Positions 1 to 6,664 are shown, counted from the first letter of the stretch. The stretch: 6,810 nt of DNA from Flavicella sp037132785 (GCF_037132785.1 NZ_JBAHZZ010000166.1:1-6810); one strand, 5' to 3'. Notes: a model not told the origin generated them from the letters alone. Program-made: numbers and translations.

Positions 1-84
1 TTTGGCTAAATAAGCTTTACATGATTCATCATTTGGCAGTTCTTTTATAAAACTCAGTATATTTTGACCTTGAAAAACATCCAT
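1..84 (-). CDS. IS1595-type transposase, N-terminal fragment cut by window edge
   Basis: The first 28 codons of a minus-strand gene start at ATG 84-82 and run off the window at base 1. The peptide begins MDVFQGQNILSFIKELP and continues NDESCKAYLAK. This resembles the usual opening of Bacteroidota IS1595-family transposases (a short 'FKGQNLLxF' opening, then 'DxxCxxYLAxIKW' leading to a zinc-ribbon and a DDE ISXO2-like domain). The match is from memory of the family; the zinc ribbon and catalytic residues are outside the window. The frame is closed upstream by a TAG at 106-108, so no longer start is available in frame before that stop. The start lies 63 bases beyond the pgi stop codon, so the IS end must lie in or close to 85-147. 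Whether the gene is intact cannot be seen. A small hypothetical protein is the alternative. Confidence 0.72.
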   Translation of the reverse strand, partial: MDVFQGQNILSFIKELPNDESCKAYLAK

Positions 85-147
85 ATCTGTTATATTTAAG
101 GACACTAAGATACAGAAACTAAATGACTAACTCAGTAAATATATATC
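1..147 (-). mobile_element. Left-edge insertion sequence (IS1595-like), outer boundary unresolved
   Basis: The transposase start at 84 implies that the 5' end of an IS lies between 85 and the pgi stop at 148. I cannot place the terminal inverted repeat, because the other end of the element is outside the window. A weak 7-bp hairpin on the minus strand (about 119-137, two G-U pairs) and a TATCTTAG box (about 105-112, one mismatch to TAnnTTTG) lie in this stretch. Either could belong to the element, as an end structure or transposase promoter, or be chance. The extent given is an upper bound. Confidence 0.4.
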
Positions 148-1707
148 CTATTGATACTTCTCAGCATAAATTTTATTCGCCATTACTTTTCCTAACTCCA
201 CACCCCATTGGTCGAAACTATAGATGTTCCAAATAATTCCTTGTACAAATATCTTGTGTTCATACATTGAAACTAACTTCCCTAAAGAAGCAGGAGTTAA
301 TTTTTTAATCAAAATAGAATTACTAGGCTTATTACCAGCAAAAACCTTAAAAGGAATTACACTTTCACATGTTTTTCCTTCAGCAATTACTTCTTCTTTA
401 GTTTTACCATTACACAAAGCTTCTTGCTGACCGTAGTAATTTGACATCAATTTATTATGATGTTCTTCTTTACCATAAAGGGACTCCTCATACCCAATAA
501 AATCACATGGAATTAATTTTGTTCCTTGATGTACCAATTGCATAAATGCATGTTGCATATTTGTTCCTGTACTTCCCCAAACTATGGTTCCTGTTTGATA
601 ATCAATTGTATCTCCATTTCGATCTACACTTTTACCATTACTTTCCATAATTGCCTGTTGTAGATAAGGAGACAATTTTTCTAAATATTGAGAATAAGGT
701 AAAATAGCCTCTGTTTCTGCTCCATAGAAATTATTATACCAAACACTTAACAATGCCAAAATTACAGGAATATTTTCTTTGAAATCTGCAGTTTCAAAAT
801 GAGTATCCATTTCTTCAGCCCCTGCAAGTAAAGCTTTAAAATTATCAAACCCTACAGCCAAACTAATAGACAAGCCTACAGCGCTCCATAAAGAGAAACG
901 CCCACCTACCCAGTTCCACATCGTAAACACATTTGCAGCGTCAACACCAAAATCGGTAACCGCAGCTAAGTTAGTAGAAACGGCAACAAAATGTTTTGCG
1001 ATATCCGCTTCGGTTGCGGACTCTAAGAACCAACTTTTGATTGTTTCTGAATTTGTAATTGTCTCTTGTGTTGTAAATGTTTTAGAAACGATCAAAAATA
1101 AAGTTGTCTCAGGGTTTAACGTTTTTATAACCTCAGAAACGTGATCTCCGTCTACATTAGACACAAAATGAACATGCAGTGGAGTTTTGTAATATTTAAG
1201 AGCATCTACAACCATTTGAGGTCCTAAATCAGAACCACCTATACCAATATTTACTACATCAGTAATCGATTTTCCAGTATATCCTTTCCAAGCTCCAGAA
1301 ACCACTTTATTTGTAAACGCCTCAATCTTGCTTAAAGTTGCTTGAACATCTTTCACTACATTCTCTCCTTCCACATTAACTTTTTTATCAACTTTACATC
1401 GTAGTGCAGTATGTAAAACCTCTCTACCTTCCGTCGCGTTAATTTTAGCTCCACGAAAACAACTAGAAATAGCTCCTTTTAAATCAACTTCATTTGCCAG
1501 CTCTACTAACAATTTCATTGTAGTAGCATCAATTCTGTTTTTTGAAAAGTCGATATTAAAATCGTTATTCACTATAGAAAACTCTTCTTTTCGATTGCTA
1601 TTCTCCGAAAATAATTCTCTTAAATGCACTTCTTTTGTGTCATTATAATGTTTTGTTAACTTTTTCCATGATTGAGTCTTCGATGGATTTACATTTTTTA
1701 ACGCCAT
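148..1707 (-). CDS. pgi: Glucose-6-phosphate isomerase
   Basis: This is cytosolic phosphoglucose isomerase (EC 5.3.1.9), which interconverts glucose-6-phosphate and fructose-6-phosphate in glycolysis and gluconeogenesis. I start it at ATG 1707 (519 aa, MALKNVNPSKTQSW...). The open frame extends 13 codons further to a TTG at 1746, but that would overlap the upstream peptidase stop and adds a lysine-rich tail. With the ATG start, the expected catalytic residues Glu355 (MESNGKS) and His386 (NMQHAF) fall at the same numbers as in E. coli Pgi, which supports this choice. The catalytic Lys is Lys507 in GVELGK. Both family signatures are present: NWVGGRFSLWSAVG at 265-278, and GIIWNIYSFDQWGVELGK at about 490-507. 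Near the N-terminal third, IGIGGSDLGP is the sugar-phosphate-binding SIS-type loop. The start is 28 bases after the M23 peptidase stop, so cotranscription is likely. No convincing terminator follows the gene; an IS begins within 63 bases. Confidence 0.97.
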   Translation of the reverse strand: MALKNVNPSKTQSWKKLTKHYNDTKEVHLRELFSENSNRKEEFSIVNNDFNIDFSKNRIDATTMKLLVELANEVDLKGAISSCFRGAKINATEGREVLHTALRCKVDKKVNVEGENVVKDVQATLSKIEAFTNKVVSGAWKGYTGKSITDVVNIGIGGSDLGPQMVVDALKYYKTPLHVHFVSNVDGDHVSEVIKTLNPETTLFLIVSKTFTTQETITNSETIKSWFLESATEADIAKHFVAVSTNLAAVTDFGVDAANVFTMWNWVGGRFSLWSAVGLSISLAVGFDNFKALLAGAEEMDTHFETADFKENIPVILALLSVWYNNFYGAETEAILPYSQYLEKLSPYLQQAIMESNGKSVDRNGDTIDYQTGTIVWGSTGTNMQHAFMQLVHQGTKLIPCDFIGYEESLYGKEEHHNKLMSNYYGQQEALCNGKTKEEVIAEGKTCESVIPFKVFAGNKPSNSILIKKLTPASLGKLVSMYEHKIFVQGIIWNIYSFDQWGVELGKVMANKIYAEKYQ

Positions 1708-1735
1708 AACTTTTAGTTTAACTTTTTCGTGATTT

Positions 1736-2965
1736 TTAATTTTCAAACTTTATATCGTCCAACTCTTGTTTTACCAACTGAACAAATTCGAGATAATGAG
1801 GTATTATTGTTTTTTTCATCGGCTCTGCCGCTGGTAATTTTTGTTTTAAAGGATCTACTTGAACTCCGTTTTTCCAAAAACGATAACAAACGTGTGGTCC
1901 CGAAGTATTTCCTGTCATTCCAACAGTTCCAATAACCTGTCCTTGTTTTACATATTCTCCTACTTTTACTTTTCGTTTTTTCATATGTAGATACTGCGTT
2001 GAGTAAGTAGAATTATGTCTAATTTTCACATAATTCCCATTCCCTCCTTTGTACCTAGATTCAATTACTCTTCCATTTGCTGTACTCATAATTGGACTTC
2101 CTACAGGAGCAGCAAAATCTGTTCCTTTATGAGGTCTTACTCTACCATAATAAGCAATTTTTCGCTTGAGATTATAACGAGAAGAAATTCTACTAAATTT
2201 CAAAGGTGCTTTTAAAAAGGCACGTCTAAGATGATTTGCATTATCATCGTAATATTCTTCAATTTGCATTATTGAATCTGCTATATAATTAAAAGCATAA
2301 AATTCTTTTCCTGCATGTTCAAAATAAGCAGCTTTTATTTTTCCGATTCCAGCAGGAATGGTATCATCAATAAATTTTTGTTCGTAAATAACCTTAAATT
2401 TGTCGTTTTTTTGCAACCTAAAAAAATCGATTGTCCAAGCATATATATCTGCCATATTATTTGCTAAAACAGCATTTGCTCCTTGTTTACTAAGAGCTTC
2501 AGATAAAGAACTGGTAATAATCCCATGTCCCTTTTTTAAGACAATCGTTACTTTTTTCTTTACTTTTTTTGCTGTAATAATAGAATCCTTAAAATCTACA
2601 ACGGTATAATCAATTAGATTCTTTTCGTAAATAAACACCTGTGCTGTTCCTATAGAATCTTTTTTAGCCAAAATGGTATATGGTTTTCCAGTACGCAAGC
2701 GACGCACATCAAAAACACTTTTAATTTCTTTTGAAATTTCTAAAATTTTCGAATACCAAATATGATGACGATCTAAGATTTCGCCAAAGGTCTCGTCTAG
2801 ATTAATAGTATCATTAATCACTATATAATTATCTAAGTTATATCCAAACTTAATATTGGGTTTACTTATAACTTCAACTAGCTCTGGTTCCTTGGGTTTC
2901 TCGCCATCATCGGCACATGAAATATACAAGAATAAAAACATCAAAAATAAAAACGAAAATCTCAA
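1736..2965 (-). CDS. M23-family peptidase, probable lipoprotein (cell-wall endopeptidase)
   Basis: This 409-aa envelope protein probably cuts peptidoglycan cross-links. Residues 1-16 are a hydrophobic signal ending at Cys17 (LYISC), a relaxed Bacteroidota lipobox; the acidic stretch CADDGE after it resembles a lipoprotein export signal for surface display (inference). Residues about 48-110 look like the OapA/LysM-like domain and about 110-245 like the second domain of MepM/Csd3-type enzymes. The M23 domain covers about 265-375. It has the zinc ligands His279 and Asp283 (RPHKGTD), the conserved His327 (YLHM), and His358 in GPHVCYRF. The usual second His of the HxH motif is Cys360. The start is TTG at 2965; a TAA lies five codons upstream. 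The only nearby ATG (codon 9) would leave a 9-residue leader with no positive charge. The gene follows DUF3108 by 49 bases and precedes pgi by 28, with no terminator seen between them. Confidence 0.92.
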   Translation of the reverse strand: MRFSFLFLMFLFLYISCADDGEKPKEPELVEVISKPNIKFGYNLDNYIVINDTINLDETFGEILDRHHIWYSKILEISKEIKSVFDVRRLRTGKPYTILAKKDSIGTAQVFIYEKNLIDYTVVDFKDSIITAKKVKKKVTIVLKKGHGIITSSLSEALSKQGANAVLANNMADIYAWTIDFFRLQKNDKFKVIYEQKFIDDTIPAGIGKIKAAYFEHAGKEFYAFNYIADSIMQIEEYYDDNANHLRRAFLKAPLKFSRISSRYNLKRKIAYYGRVRPHKGTDFAAPVGSPIMSTANGRVIESRYKGGNGNYVKIRHNSTYSTQYLHMKKRKVKVGEYVKQGQVIGTVGMTGNTSGPHVCYRFWKNGVQVDPLKQKLPAAEPMKKTIIPHYLEFVQLVKQELDDIKFEN

Positions 2966-2988
2966 TTGGGTAACTTTTTAGTAAGCTA

Positions 2989-2996
2989 CAAATTTA
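2989..2996 (-). promoter_or_regulatory. Candidate -7 box (TAAATTTG) upstream of the M23 peptidase
   Basis: The minus strand reads TAAATTTG, a full match to the Bacteroidota TAnnTTTG -7 element. It lies in the 49-base gap between the DUF3108 stop and the TTG start at 2965, and would give a leader of roughly 15-20 nt. No TTTG -33 element is seen at the usual distance, and the gap is very A/T-rich, so a chance match is possible. If real, the peptidase and pgi have a promoter separate from DUF3108. Confidence 0.3.
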
Positions 2997-3014
2997 CAAA
3001 TTTTCTAATTATTT

Positions 3015-3761
3015 TTAAGGAAAAGAATGTGACAATCCTTTATAACTTGTCAAATCCATTTTTAATGAACCTATAGCCAAAGCTGCATTTATTCGAATGG
3101 GAATTTTATTCTTATCTGCAGATACCCAAATAGTTAAACTCTCTTCTTCTTTAAATATTCTTCCTTTCTGTACATAGGGACGAAATTTATAACAAGGTAT
3201 ATCTCCAAATTTAGACTTAATTACCTCATTTCCTAAGAATACCAGCTTAAAAGGAAACACTTCTGCATCAAAAAATATGTCTAAATAAATAAAGTTACCA
3301 ACAGACATAGTATCTATTTTTGTACTTCTAATTTTATAAAAAGCAGACATTAAATCTTGAATATCACCTATAGTATACTCTTTCGTAGTATTGAGCTTGT
3401 GATCTTCTACTCTAGCAGTCTTTTTAAGATGATCAAAATAAACATCTCTGTTAATCTTATAACCTCCTTCATTGACTCTTCTAACAAAATGATTTGGTAT
3501 TAAAGTAGACTTGTCTACATAAGACTCATATTGGTCTTCTACCTTAAAGAAAAGACTTGCCAGTCCAGAAGTCCAACCTTTCCCAACAAAATGATAATCA
3601 GTTTCAGTCTCAGAAACGGACAAAGTTGCATACCCTGCATTCAATAACCCGTAGTGAATTCTATATTTTACTTCTTCTCCATCTTGAAATATTTTTTCTA
3701 AACTTTGAGCAATAGAGCAAAACCCAATTAAAAAAAAGAAAATGAGTAATATTTTATTCAT
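3015..3761 (-). CDS. DUF3108 domain-containing secreted protein
   Basis: This 248-aa protein has a Sec signal peptide. Residues 1-19 (MNKILLIFFFLIGFCSIAQ) comprise a Lys, a hydrophobic core and a probable signal-peptidase I cut after AQ. Cys15 is preceded by Phe, so a lipobox is unlikely. The mature part opens with the family-typical FQDGEEVKYRIHYGLLNAGYATL (about 25-47) and continues as alternating beta-rich sequence to the end, matching DUF3108 in length and layout. The molecular function of DUF3108 is not established; it is an exported, probably periplasmic or outer-membrane-associated beta protein. It sits directly upstream of the M23 peptidase gene, a neighbourhood I recall as common in Flavobacteriia, which hints at an envelope role (inference). 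ATG 3761 is preceded by an A/T-rich leader without a Shine-Dalgarno. The transcript probably starts after the terminator at 3807-3839. Confidence 0.88.
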   Translation of the reverse strand: MNKILLIFFFLIGFCSIAQSLEKIFQDGEEVKYRIHYGLLNAGYATLSVSETETDYHFVGKGWTSGLASLFFKVEDQYESYVDKSTLIPNHFVRRVNEGGYKINRDVYFDHLKKTARVEDHKLNTTKEYTIGDIQDLMSAFYKIRSTKIDTMSVGNFIYLDIFFDAEVFPFKLVFLGNEVIKSKFGDIPCYKFRPYVQKGRIFKEEESLTIWVSADKNKIPIRINAALAIGSLKMDLTSYKGLSHSFP

Positions 3762-3806
3762 AGAAAAATAATATTTACATAAATAGAGACAATTACTATG
3801 TCAAAT

Positions 3807-3839
3807 TAAAAAGACCTAACGAAGTTACCGCTAAGCCTT
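3807..3839 (-). terminator. Rho-independent terminator after nfu
   Basis: On the minus strand, about 40 bases after the nfu stop, GGCTTAGCG pairs with CGTTAGGTC (plus strand 3829-3837 and 3813-3821). This gives nine consecutive pairs, three of them G-U, plus two more A-U pairs at the base (3838-3839 with 3811-3812). The loop is 7 nt (GTAACTT). A run of five U follows (3808-3812). It fits intrinsic termination of the mrp-nfu transcript and separates it from DUF3108-M23-pgi. The energy was not calculated, and the U-tract is short. Confidence 0.6.
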
Positions 3840-3877
3840 ATAAAGATATAAATTTTGTCATTAAGAAAACCTCAAAG

Positions 3878-4123
3878 TTATATTATGCTGCTAATATCGA
3901 TTACTTTCTCTATCTGAGGTGCATATTTTTTTATTGAAGCTTCAACTCCATTTCTCAATGTCATTTGATTGATGGAGCAACCTACACAAGTTCCTGCCAA
4001 CTTAACTTTTACAACATTATCTATTATAGAAACTAAGGAAATATTTCCACCATCAGAAATCAAAAAAGGACGTATTTCATCTAATGCTTTTTCTATAGTT
4101 GCTGTTAATTCTTGTGAATCCAT
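3878..4123 (-). CDS. NifU C-terminal-domain (Nfu-type) Fe-S scaffold/carrier protein
   Basis: This 81-aa cytosolic protein consists only of the NifU C-terminal domain, which binds and passes on an Fe-S cluster, usually [4Fe-4S], to client enzymes. The N-terminal helix is followed by LISDGGNISLV (21-31), typical of the family. The cluster-binding CxxC is Cys46-Val-Gly-Cys49 in AGTCVGCSINQMTL, and EKVIDI is near the C-terminus. There is no NifU N-terminal IscU-like domain and no degenerate A-type domain, so this is a minimal Nfu at its usual Bacteroidota length. It begins 31 bases after the mrp stop with an A-rich leader and no Shine-Dalgarno, and is probably cotranscribed with mrp as an Fe-S assembly pair. 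A terminator hairpin follows it. The assignment is firm; the specific clients are unknown. Confidence 0.94.
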   Translation of the reverse strand: MDSQELTATIEKALDEIRPFLISDGGNISLVSIIDNVVKVKLAGTCVGCSINQMTLRNGVEASIKKYAPQIEKVIDISSII

Positions 4124-4154
4124 TATTATAATTTTATTTTAAAATTAATCTCTC

Positions 4155-5303
4155 TTATTTCTTTGGAGAACATCCACTCATTGTTGTAATCTTTACTACC
4201 TCTGTTTCAGGCAACTCTTCATTGCGAATTAACAGTTGAGTCAACATATTCTTCGTAATTTCATTAAAGGCTTTTTCTAAAACCGTGTTTTCTTGTAATG
4301 CTACAGGACGACCGATATCTCCCGCTTCTCTAATACTTTGTACTAACGGAATTTCACCAATAAAAGCAGTATTAATATCTTCTGCCAAGTTTTTAGCGCC
4401 ATCTTGTCCAAAGATATAATATTTATTCTCAGGAAGCTCCTCAGGAGAGAAATAACTCATGTTTTCTACAATCCCTAAAACAGGTACTTTGATGTTTTTT
4501 TGTTGAAACATAGCTACCCCTTTCTTTGCATCAGCCAAAGCAATATTTTGTGGAGTACTGACCACAACAGCGCCTGTTAACGGTAATGCTTGAACAATAG
4601 ACAAATGAATATCTCCTGTTCCTGGAGGCAAGTCTATTAACAAAAAATCTAACTCTCCCCAATCCGCATCAAAAATCATTTGATTCAATGCTTTCGAAGC
4701 CATTGGTCCTCTCCAGATTACAGCTTCATTTGGATTTGTAAAGAAACCTAAGGACAATAATTTCACTCCATAATTCTCAACAGGCTTCATTTTTGATCTA
4801 CCATCAACTTTTACCGAGATTGGTTTTTCTTGAGCCACGTCAAACATCAAATGCATAGAAGGGCCATAAACATCAGCATCTAAAACACCTACTTTAAATC
4901 CCATTTTAGCCAACGAAACAGCAGTATTAGCGGTAATTGTAGATTTACCGACTCCTCCTTTGCCAGAAGCAATGGCAATTATATTTTGAACACCTGGTAA
5001 TTTCTTTCCTTTAATTAAATTTGGATTTTCTTCTTTCTCAGTAGTTTTCTCAATAGCTTTTGTAGATACATTTACTTTTATAACAGCTTTGTCAGAAACA
5101 TTTTCAATAATCACTTTTGCTATTTCTGTTTCTATTTTTTTCTTAGCCTGTAATGTAGGGTTTCCAATTTCAACATCAACAACAACTTCTTCTCCAAAAA
5201 TAACGATGTTTTTTATATTGTTATTTTCTATCAAACTCTTCCCTTCTCCAGACTCTGTAATCGTTTCTAAAACCTTTTGTATATCCTCTTTAAGAATGCT
5301 CAT
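4155..5303 (-). CDS. Mrp/NBP35 (ApbC)-family P-loop ATPase, Fe-S cluster carrier
   Basis: This 382-aa cytosolic P-loop ATPase is expected to bind and transfer Fe-S clusters to apoproteins. Residues about 1-85 are a MIP18/DUF59-type domain, followed by a charged linker (86-100). The SIMIBI ATPase core has the deviant Walker A SGKGGVGKST (113-122), a switch region VLDADVYGPS (140-149) and a Walker B-like LLIDLPPGTGD (221-231). The E. coli-type CxxC expected after the VENMS strand is absent: at 279-298 the chain reads VENMSYFSPEELPENKYYIF. The only cysteine in the protein is Cys378, in the C-terminal MSGCSPKK. From memory, this arrangement is common in Bacteroidota members. The start ATG 5303 lies about 20 bases after a TATCTTTG box. 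The gene is followed closely by the NifU-like gene, supporting a shared Fe-S role. The names mrp and apbC are both used for this family. Confidence 0.94.
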   Translation of the reverse strand: MSILKEDIQKVLETITESGEGKSLIENNNIKNIVIFGEEVVVDVEIGNPTLQAKKKIETEIAKVIIENVSDKAVIKVNVSTKAIEKTTEKEENPNLIKGKKLPGVQNIIAIASGKGGVGKSTITANTAVSLAKMGFKVGVLDADVYGPSMHLMFDVAQEKPISVKVDGRSKMKPVENYGVKLLSLGFFTNPNEAVIWRGPMASKALNQMIFDADWGELDFLLIDLPPGTGDIHLSIVQALPLTGAVVVSTPQNIALADAKKGVAMFQQKNIKVPVLGIVENMSYFSPEELPENKYYIFGQDGAKNLAEDINTAFIGEIPLVQSIREAGDIGRPVALQENTVLEKAFNEITKNMLTQLLIRNEELPETEVVKITTMSGCSPKK

Positions 5304-5324
5304 ATTTCTAAAATTTTATGAATG

Positions 5325-5332
5325 CAAAGATA
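5325..5332 (-). promoter_or_regulatory. Likely promoter -7 element for the mrp-nfu operon
   Basis: The minus strand reads TATCTTTG, an exact match to the Bacteroidota TAnnTTTG -7 consensus, 21 bases before the mrp ATG. Upstream at -33-like spacing there is a run of eight T (5346-5353) rather than a clean TTTG. It lies in the 111-base gap after the alkyltransferase-like gene, the largest gap in the exonuclease-to-nfu stretch. No terminator hairpin is visible in that gap, so read-through from the upstream pair is also possible. Confidence 0.5.
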
Positions 5333-5414
5333 ACTTGAAATCTTTAAAAAAAAGCTTAATTCTAACTATTCTTCAATTGTCTATCGATATCCAATATTTG
5401 ATAACTGCCATTGC

Positions 5415-5771
5415 TTAATCGAAATTGATATCCAGCAGATTTAAATCTAATTCGGTATTCGGATCCCAAAACACAAGGTCAAAATTTTGGATTTCCAACG
5501 CTTCAACCATAACTCCTTCACTCTCTAACAACTGCTGCATCAAGTTTGTACCTTCAAAATGATGTTTTCCCGTCAACAACCCTTTTCTATTCACTACACG
5601 ATGTGCAGGAATATCGATATTTCCATGTGAAGCATTCATGGCCCAGCCAACCATACGAGCAGAACTTGCAGCTCCTAAACACTTCGCAACGGCACCATAA
5701 CTCGTAACTCTTCCGTAAGGTATTTGTTTCACAACTTCGTAACACTGCTGAAAAAAATTTAAATTTTTCAT
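5415..5771 (-). CDS. MGMT-family alkyltransferase-like (ATL) protein
   Basis: This 118-aa protein consists only of the C-terminal DNA-binding/active-site domain of O6-alkylguanine-DNA alkyltransferase. The helix-turn-helix region has IPYGRVTSYGAVAK (17-30, Tyr25 in the nucleotide-flipping position) and SSARMVGWAM (36-45, Arg39 as the finger that replaces the flipped base). The active-site PCHRV motif reads P55-A-H-R-V here, so the alkyl-accepting Cys is Ala and direct dealkylation is not expected. ATL proteins bind O6-alkylguanine and flag it for nucleotide excision repair; the best-known ones carry Trp at this site. RKGLLTGKHHF (62-72) completes the fold. The start codon ATG 5771 directly follows the exonuclease stop with no gap, so the two are almost certainly cotranscribed and probably translationally coupled. 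Role in repair is inferred from the family. Confidence 0.9.
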   Translation of the reverse strand: MKNLNFFQQCYEVVKQIPYGRVTSYGAVAKCLGAASSARMVGWAMNASHGNIDIPAHRVVNRKGLLTGKHHFEGTNLMQQLLESEGVMVEALEIQNFDLVFWDPNTELDLNLLDINFD

Positions 5772-6509
5772 TTATTTAGTAAAAACCAATTCGTTTTCAG
5801 AAAGCAAATCTTCATTATTAAACCTCAAAAACAATTGAGCGACCGCTATGGTATCTTTTTCACAATAAGTCGCAATTCTTTCTATATTATTATCTTCATA
5901 ATAAACCTTAGCAACCTGACTTCCATCAATATCATCTTTAGGAGAGGGAATCTCTAAAATTGTAGTTAACAGCTTTAATGAGGTATAATGTTTAAAATCT
6001 CCAAACTTCCATAGCTCCAAAGTATCTAAATGAGGAACCTCCCAAGGCTTTTTCCCAAATAAATTTAATTTTGGAGGTAAAGAAATACGATTAATAATCA
6101 TCCTTCTTGCAATAAACGGAAAATCAAACTCCTTTCCATTATGACCACATAAAAGATGATGCTTACCGCTAAAATGTTTTTCCAGTAAACCTTTAAAATT
6201 ATTCAAAAGCAACTTCTCGTCATCTCCGTAGAACGATTTCACTCTAAAAGTACGCTCATTTCCCTGAAGCACAAAATACCCTACCGAGATACAGACAATC
6301 TTTCCAAACTCTGCCCAGATACCTGCTTTCGAATAAAACTTTTCAACAGGAATTTCTATGTCGATAGACGTTTTAGCCTTTCTTTGATAATTTGTTTTTA
6401 GAGCAAACAGTTCTTTTTTAATTTCAGAGAGATTCTCGAAATTTTCAACTTCTGGAACTGTTTCTATATCTAAAAACAGCACATTCTCTTTTGATATGGT
6501 CATATTCAT
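5772..6509 (-). CDS. DEDDy-type 3'-5' exonuclease (PolB-exonuclease-like)
   Basis: This 245-aa protein matches the predicted 3'-5' exonuclease family related to the proofreading domain of family B DNA polymerases. Exo I is LFLDIETVPE (11-20) with Asp14 and Glu16. Exo II is CGHNGKEFDFPFIARRM (121-137) with Asp129. Exo III is YCEKD (215-219) with Tyr215 and Asp219, giving a full DEDDy set for two-metal catalysis. No polymerase domain is attached, so it is a stand-alone nuclease, probably for DNA repair or nucleic-acid trimming; the substrate is not known from sequence. The start is ATG 6509 (MNMTIS), with an alternative ATG at 6503; an A/G-rich AAAAAGAGCTT precedes the first. It heads the exonuclease-ATL pair. 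A probable IS end lies about 50 bases upstream, so the native promoter may be interrupted. I see no good TAnnTTTG box in the remaining 51 bases. Confidence 0.9.
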   Translation of the reverse strand: MNMTISKENVLFLDIETVPEVENFENLSEIKKELFALKTNYQRKAKTSIDIEIPVEKFYSKAGIWAEFGKIVCISVGYFVLQGNERTFRVKSFYGDDEKLLLNNFKGLLEKHFSGKHHLLCGHNGKEFDFPFIARRMIINRISLPPKLNLFGKKPWEVPHLDTLELWKFGDFKHYTSLKLLTTILEIPSPKDDIDGSQVAKVYYEDNNIERIATYCEKDTIAVAQLFLRFNNEDLLSENELVFTK

Positions 6510-6586
6510 AAGCTCTTTTTATCTTAAATCTACGAATTTACATCCTTTCAACAAAAAGTAAGACCGTTGCGTAATGCTCTTTTCAG

Positions 6587-6621
6587 TTTTAGATTTCAAT
6601 TTTGACTTTTTAAATCTAAAA
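6587..6621. repeat. Perfect 10-bp inverted repeat in the IS tail
   Basis: TTTTAGATTT at 6587-6596 is the exact reverse complement of AAATCTAAAA at 6612-6621, separated by 15 bases. On the plus strand it is followed by a T-rich tract (6631-6636), so it could weakly terminate transcription entering the IS from the exonuclease side. On the minus strand no U-tract follows. The stem is almost all A-T, so it would be weak. Confidence 0.5.
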
Positions 6622-6646
6622 TTTATATATTTTTTTCTTATTTTCA

Positions 6647-6664
6647 TTAGTTATGTTAGTTATG
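6647..6664. repeat. Two tandem copies of TTAGTTATG
   Basis: A perfect 9-bp direct repeat (6647-6655 and 6656-6664) sits 26 bases past the transposase stop codon, inside the presumed IS tail. No function is evident; in A/T-rich DNA a short duplication may have arisen by slippage. Confidence 0.5.

Noticed and set aside
1708..1746. A 13-codon N-terminal extension of pgi from a TTG at 1746
   Set aside because: It overlaps the M23 peptidase stop, starts with TTG while ATG 1707 is available, and would shift the catalytic residues away from the E. coli numbering (355 and 386).
1729..2609. Plus-strand open frames of 66-69 codons opposite the M23 peptidase gene
   Set aside because: They are antisense to a well-supported gene, and their sequences show no recognisable domain or start context.
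3873..3880. TAACTTTG on the minus strand as a promoter for DUF3108
   Set aside because: It matches the -7 consensus, but it overlaps the nfu stop, lies upstream of the terminator hairpin and is over 110 bases from the start codon, with no -33 element.
5304..5414. Possible intrinsic terminator after the alkyltransferase-like gene at the T8 run (minus strand, 5346-5353)
   Set aside because: No stable stem precedes the T-run; only short A/T-rich palindromes such as TATCGATA are present.
5089..5418. A 109-codon plus-strand open frame over the mrp start and upstream gap
   Set aside because: It is mostly antisense to mrp, low-complexity in composition and crosses the likely mrp promoter; there is no sign of a real protein.
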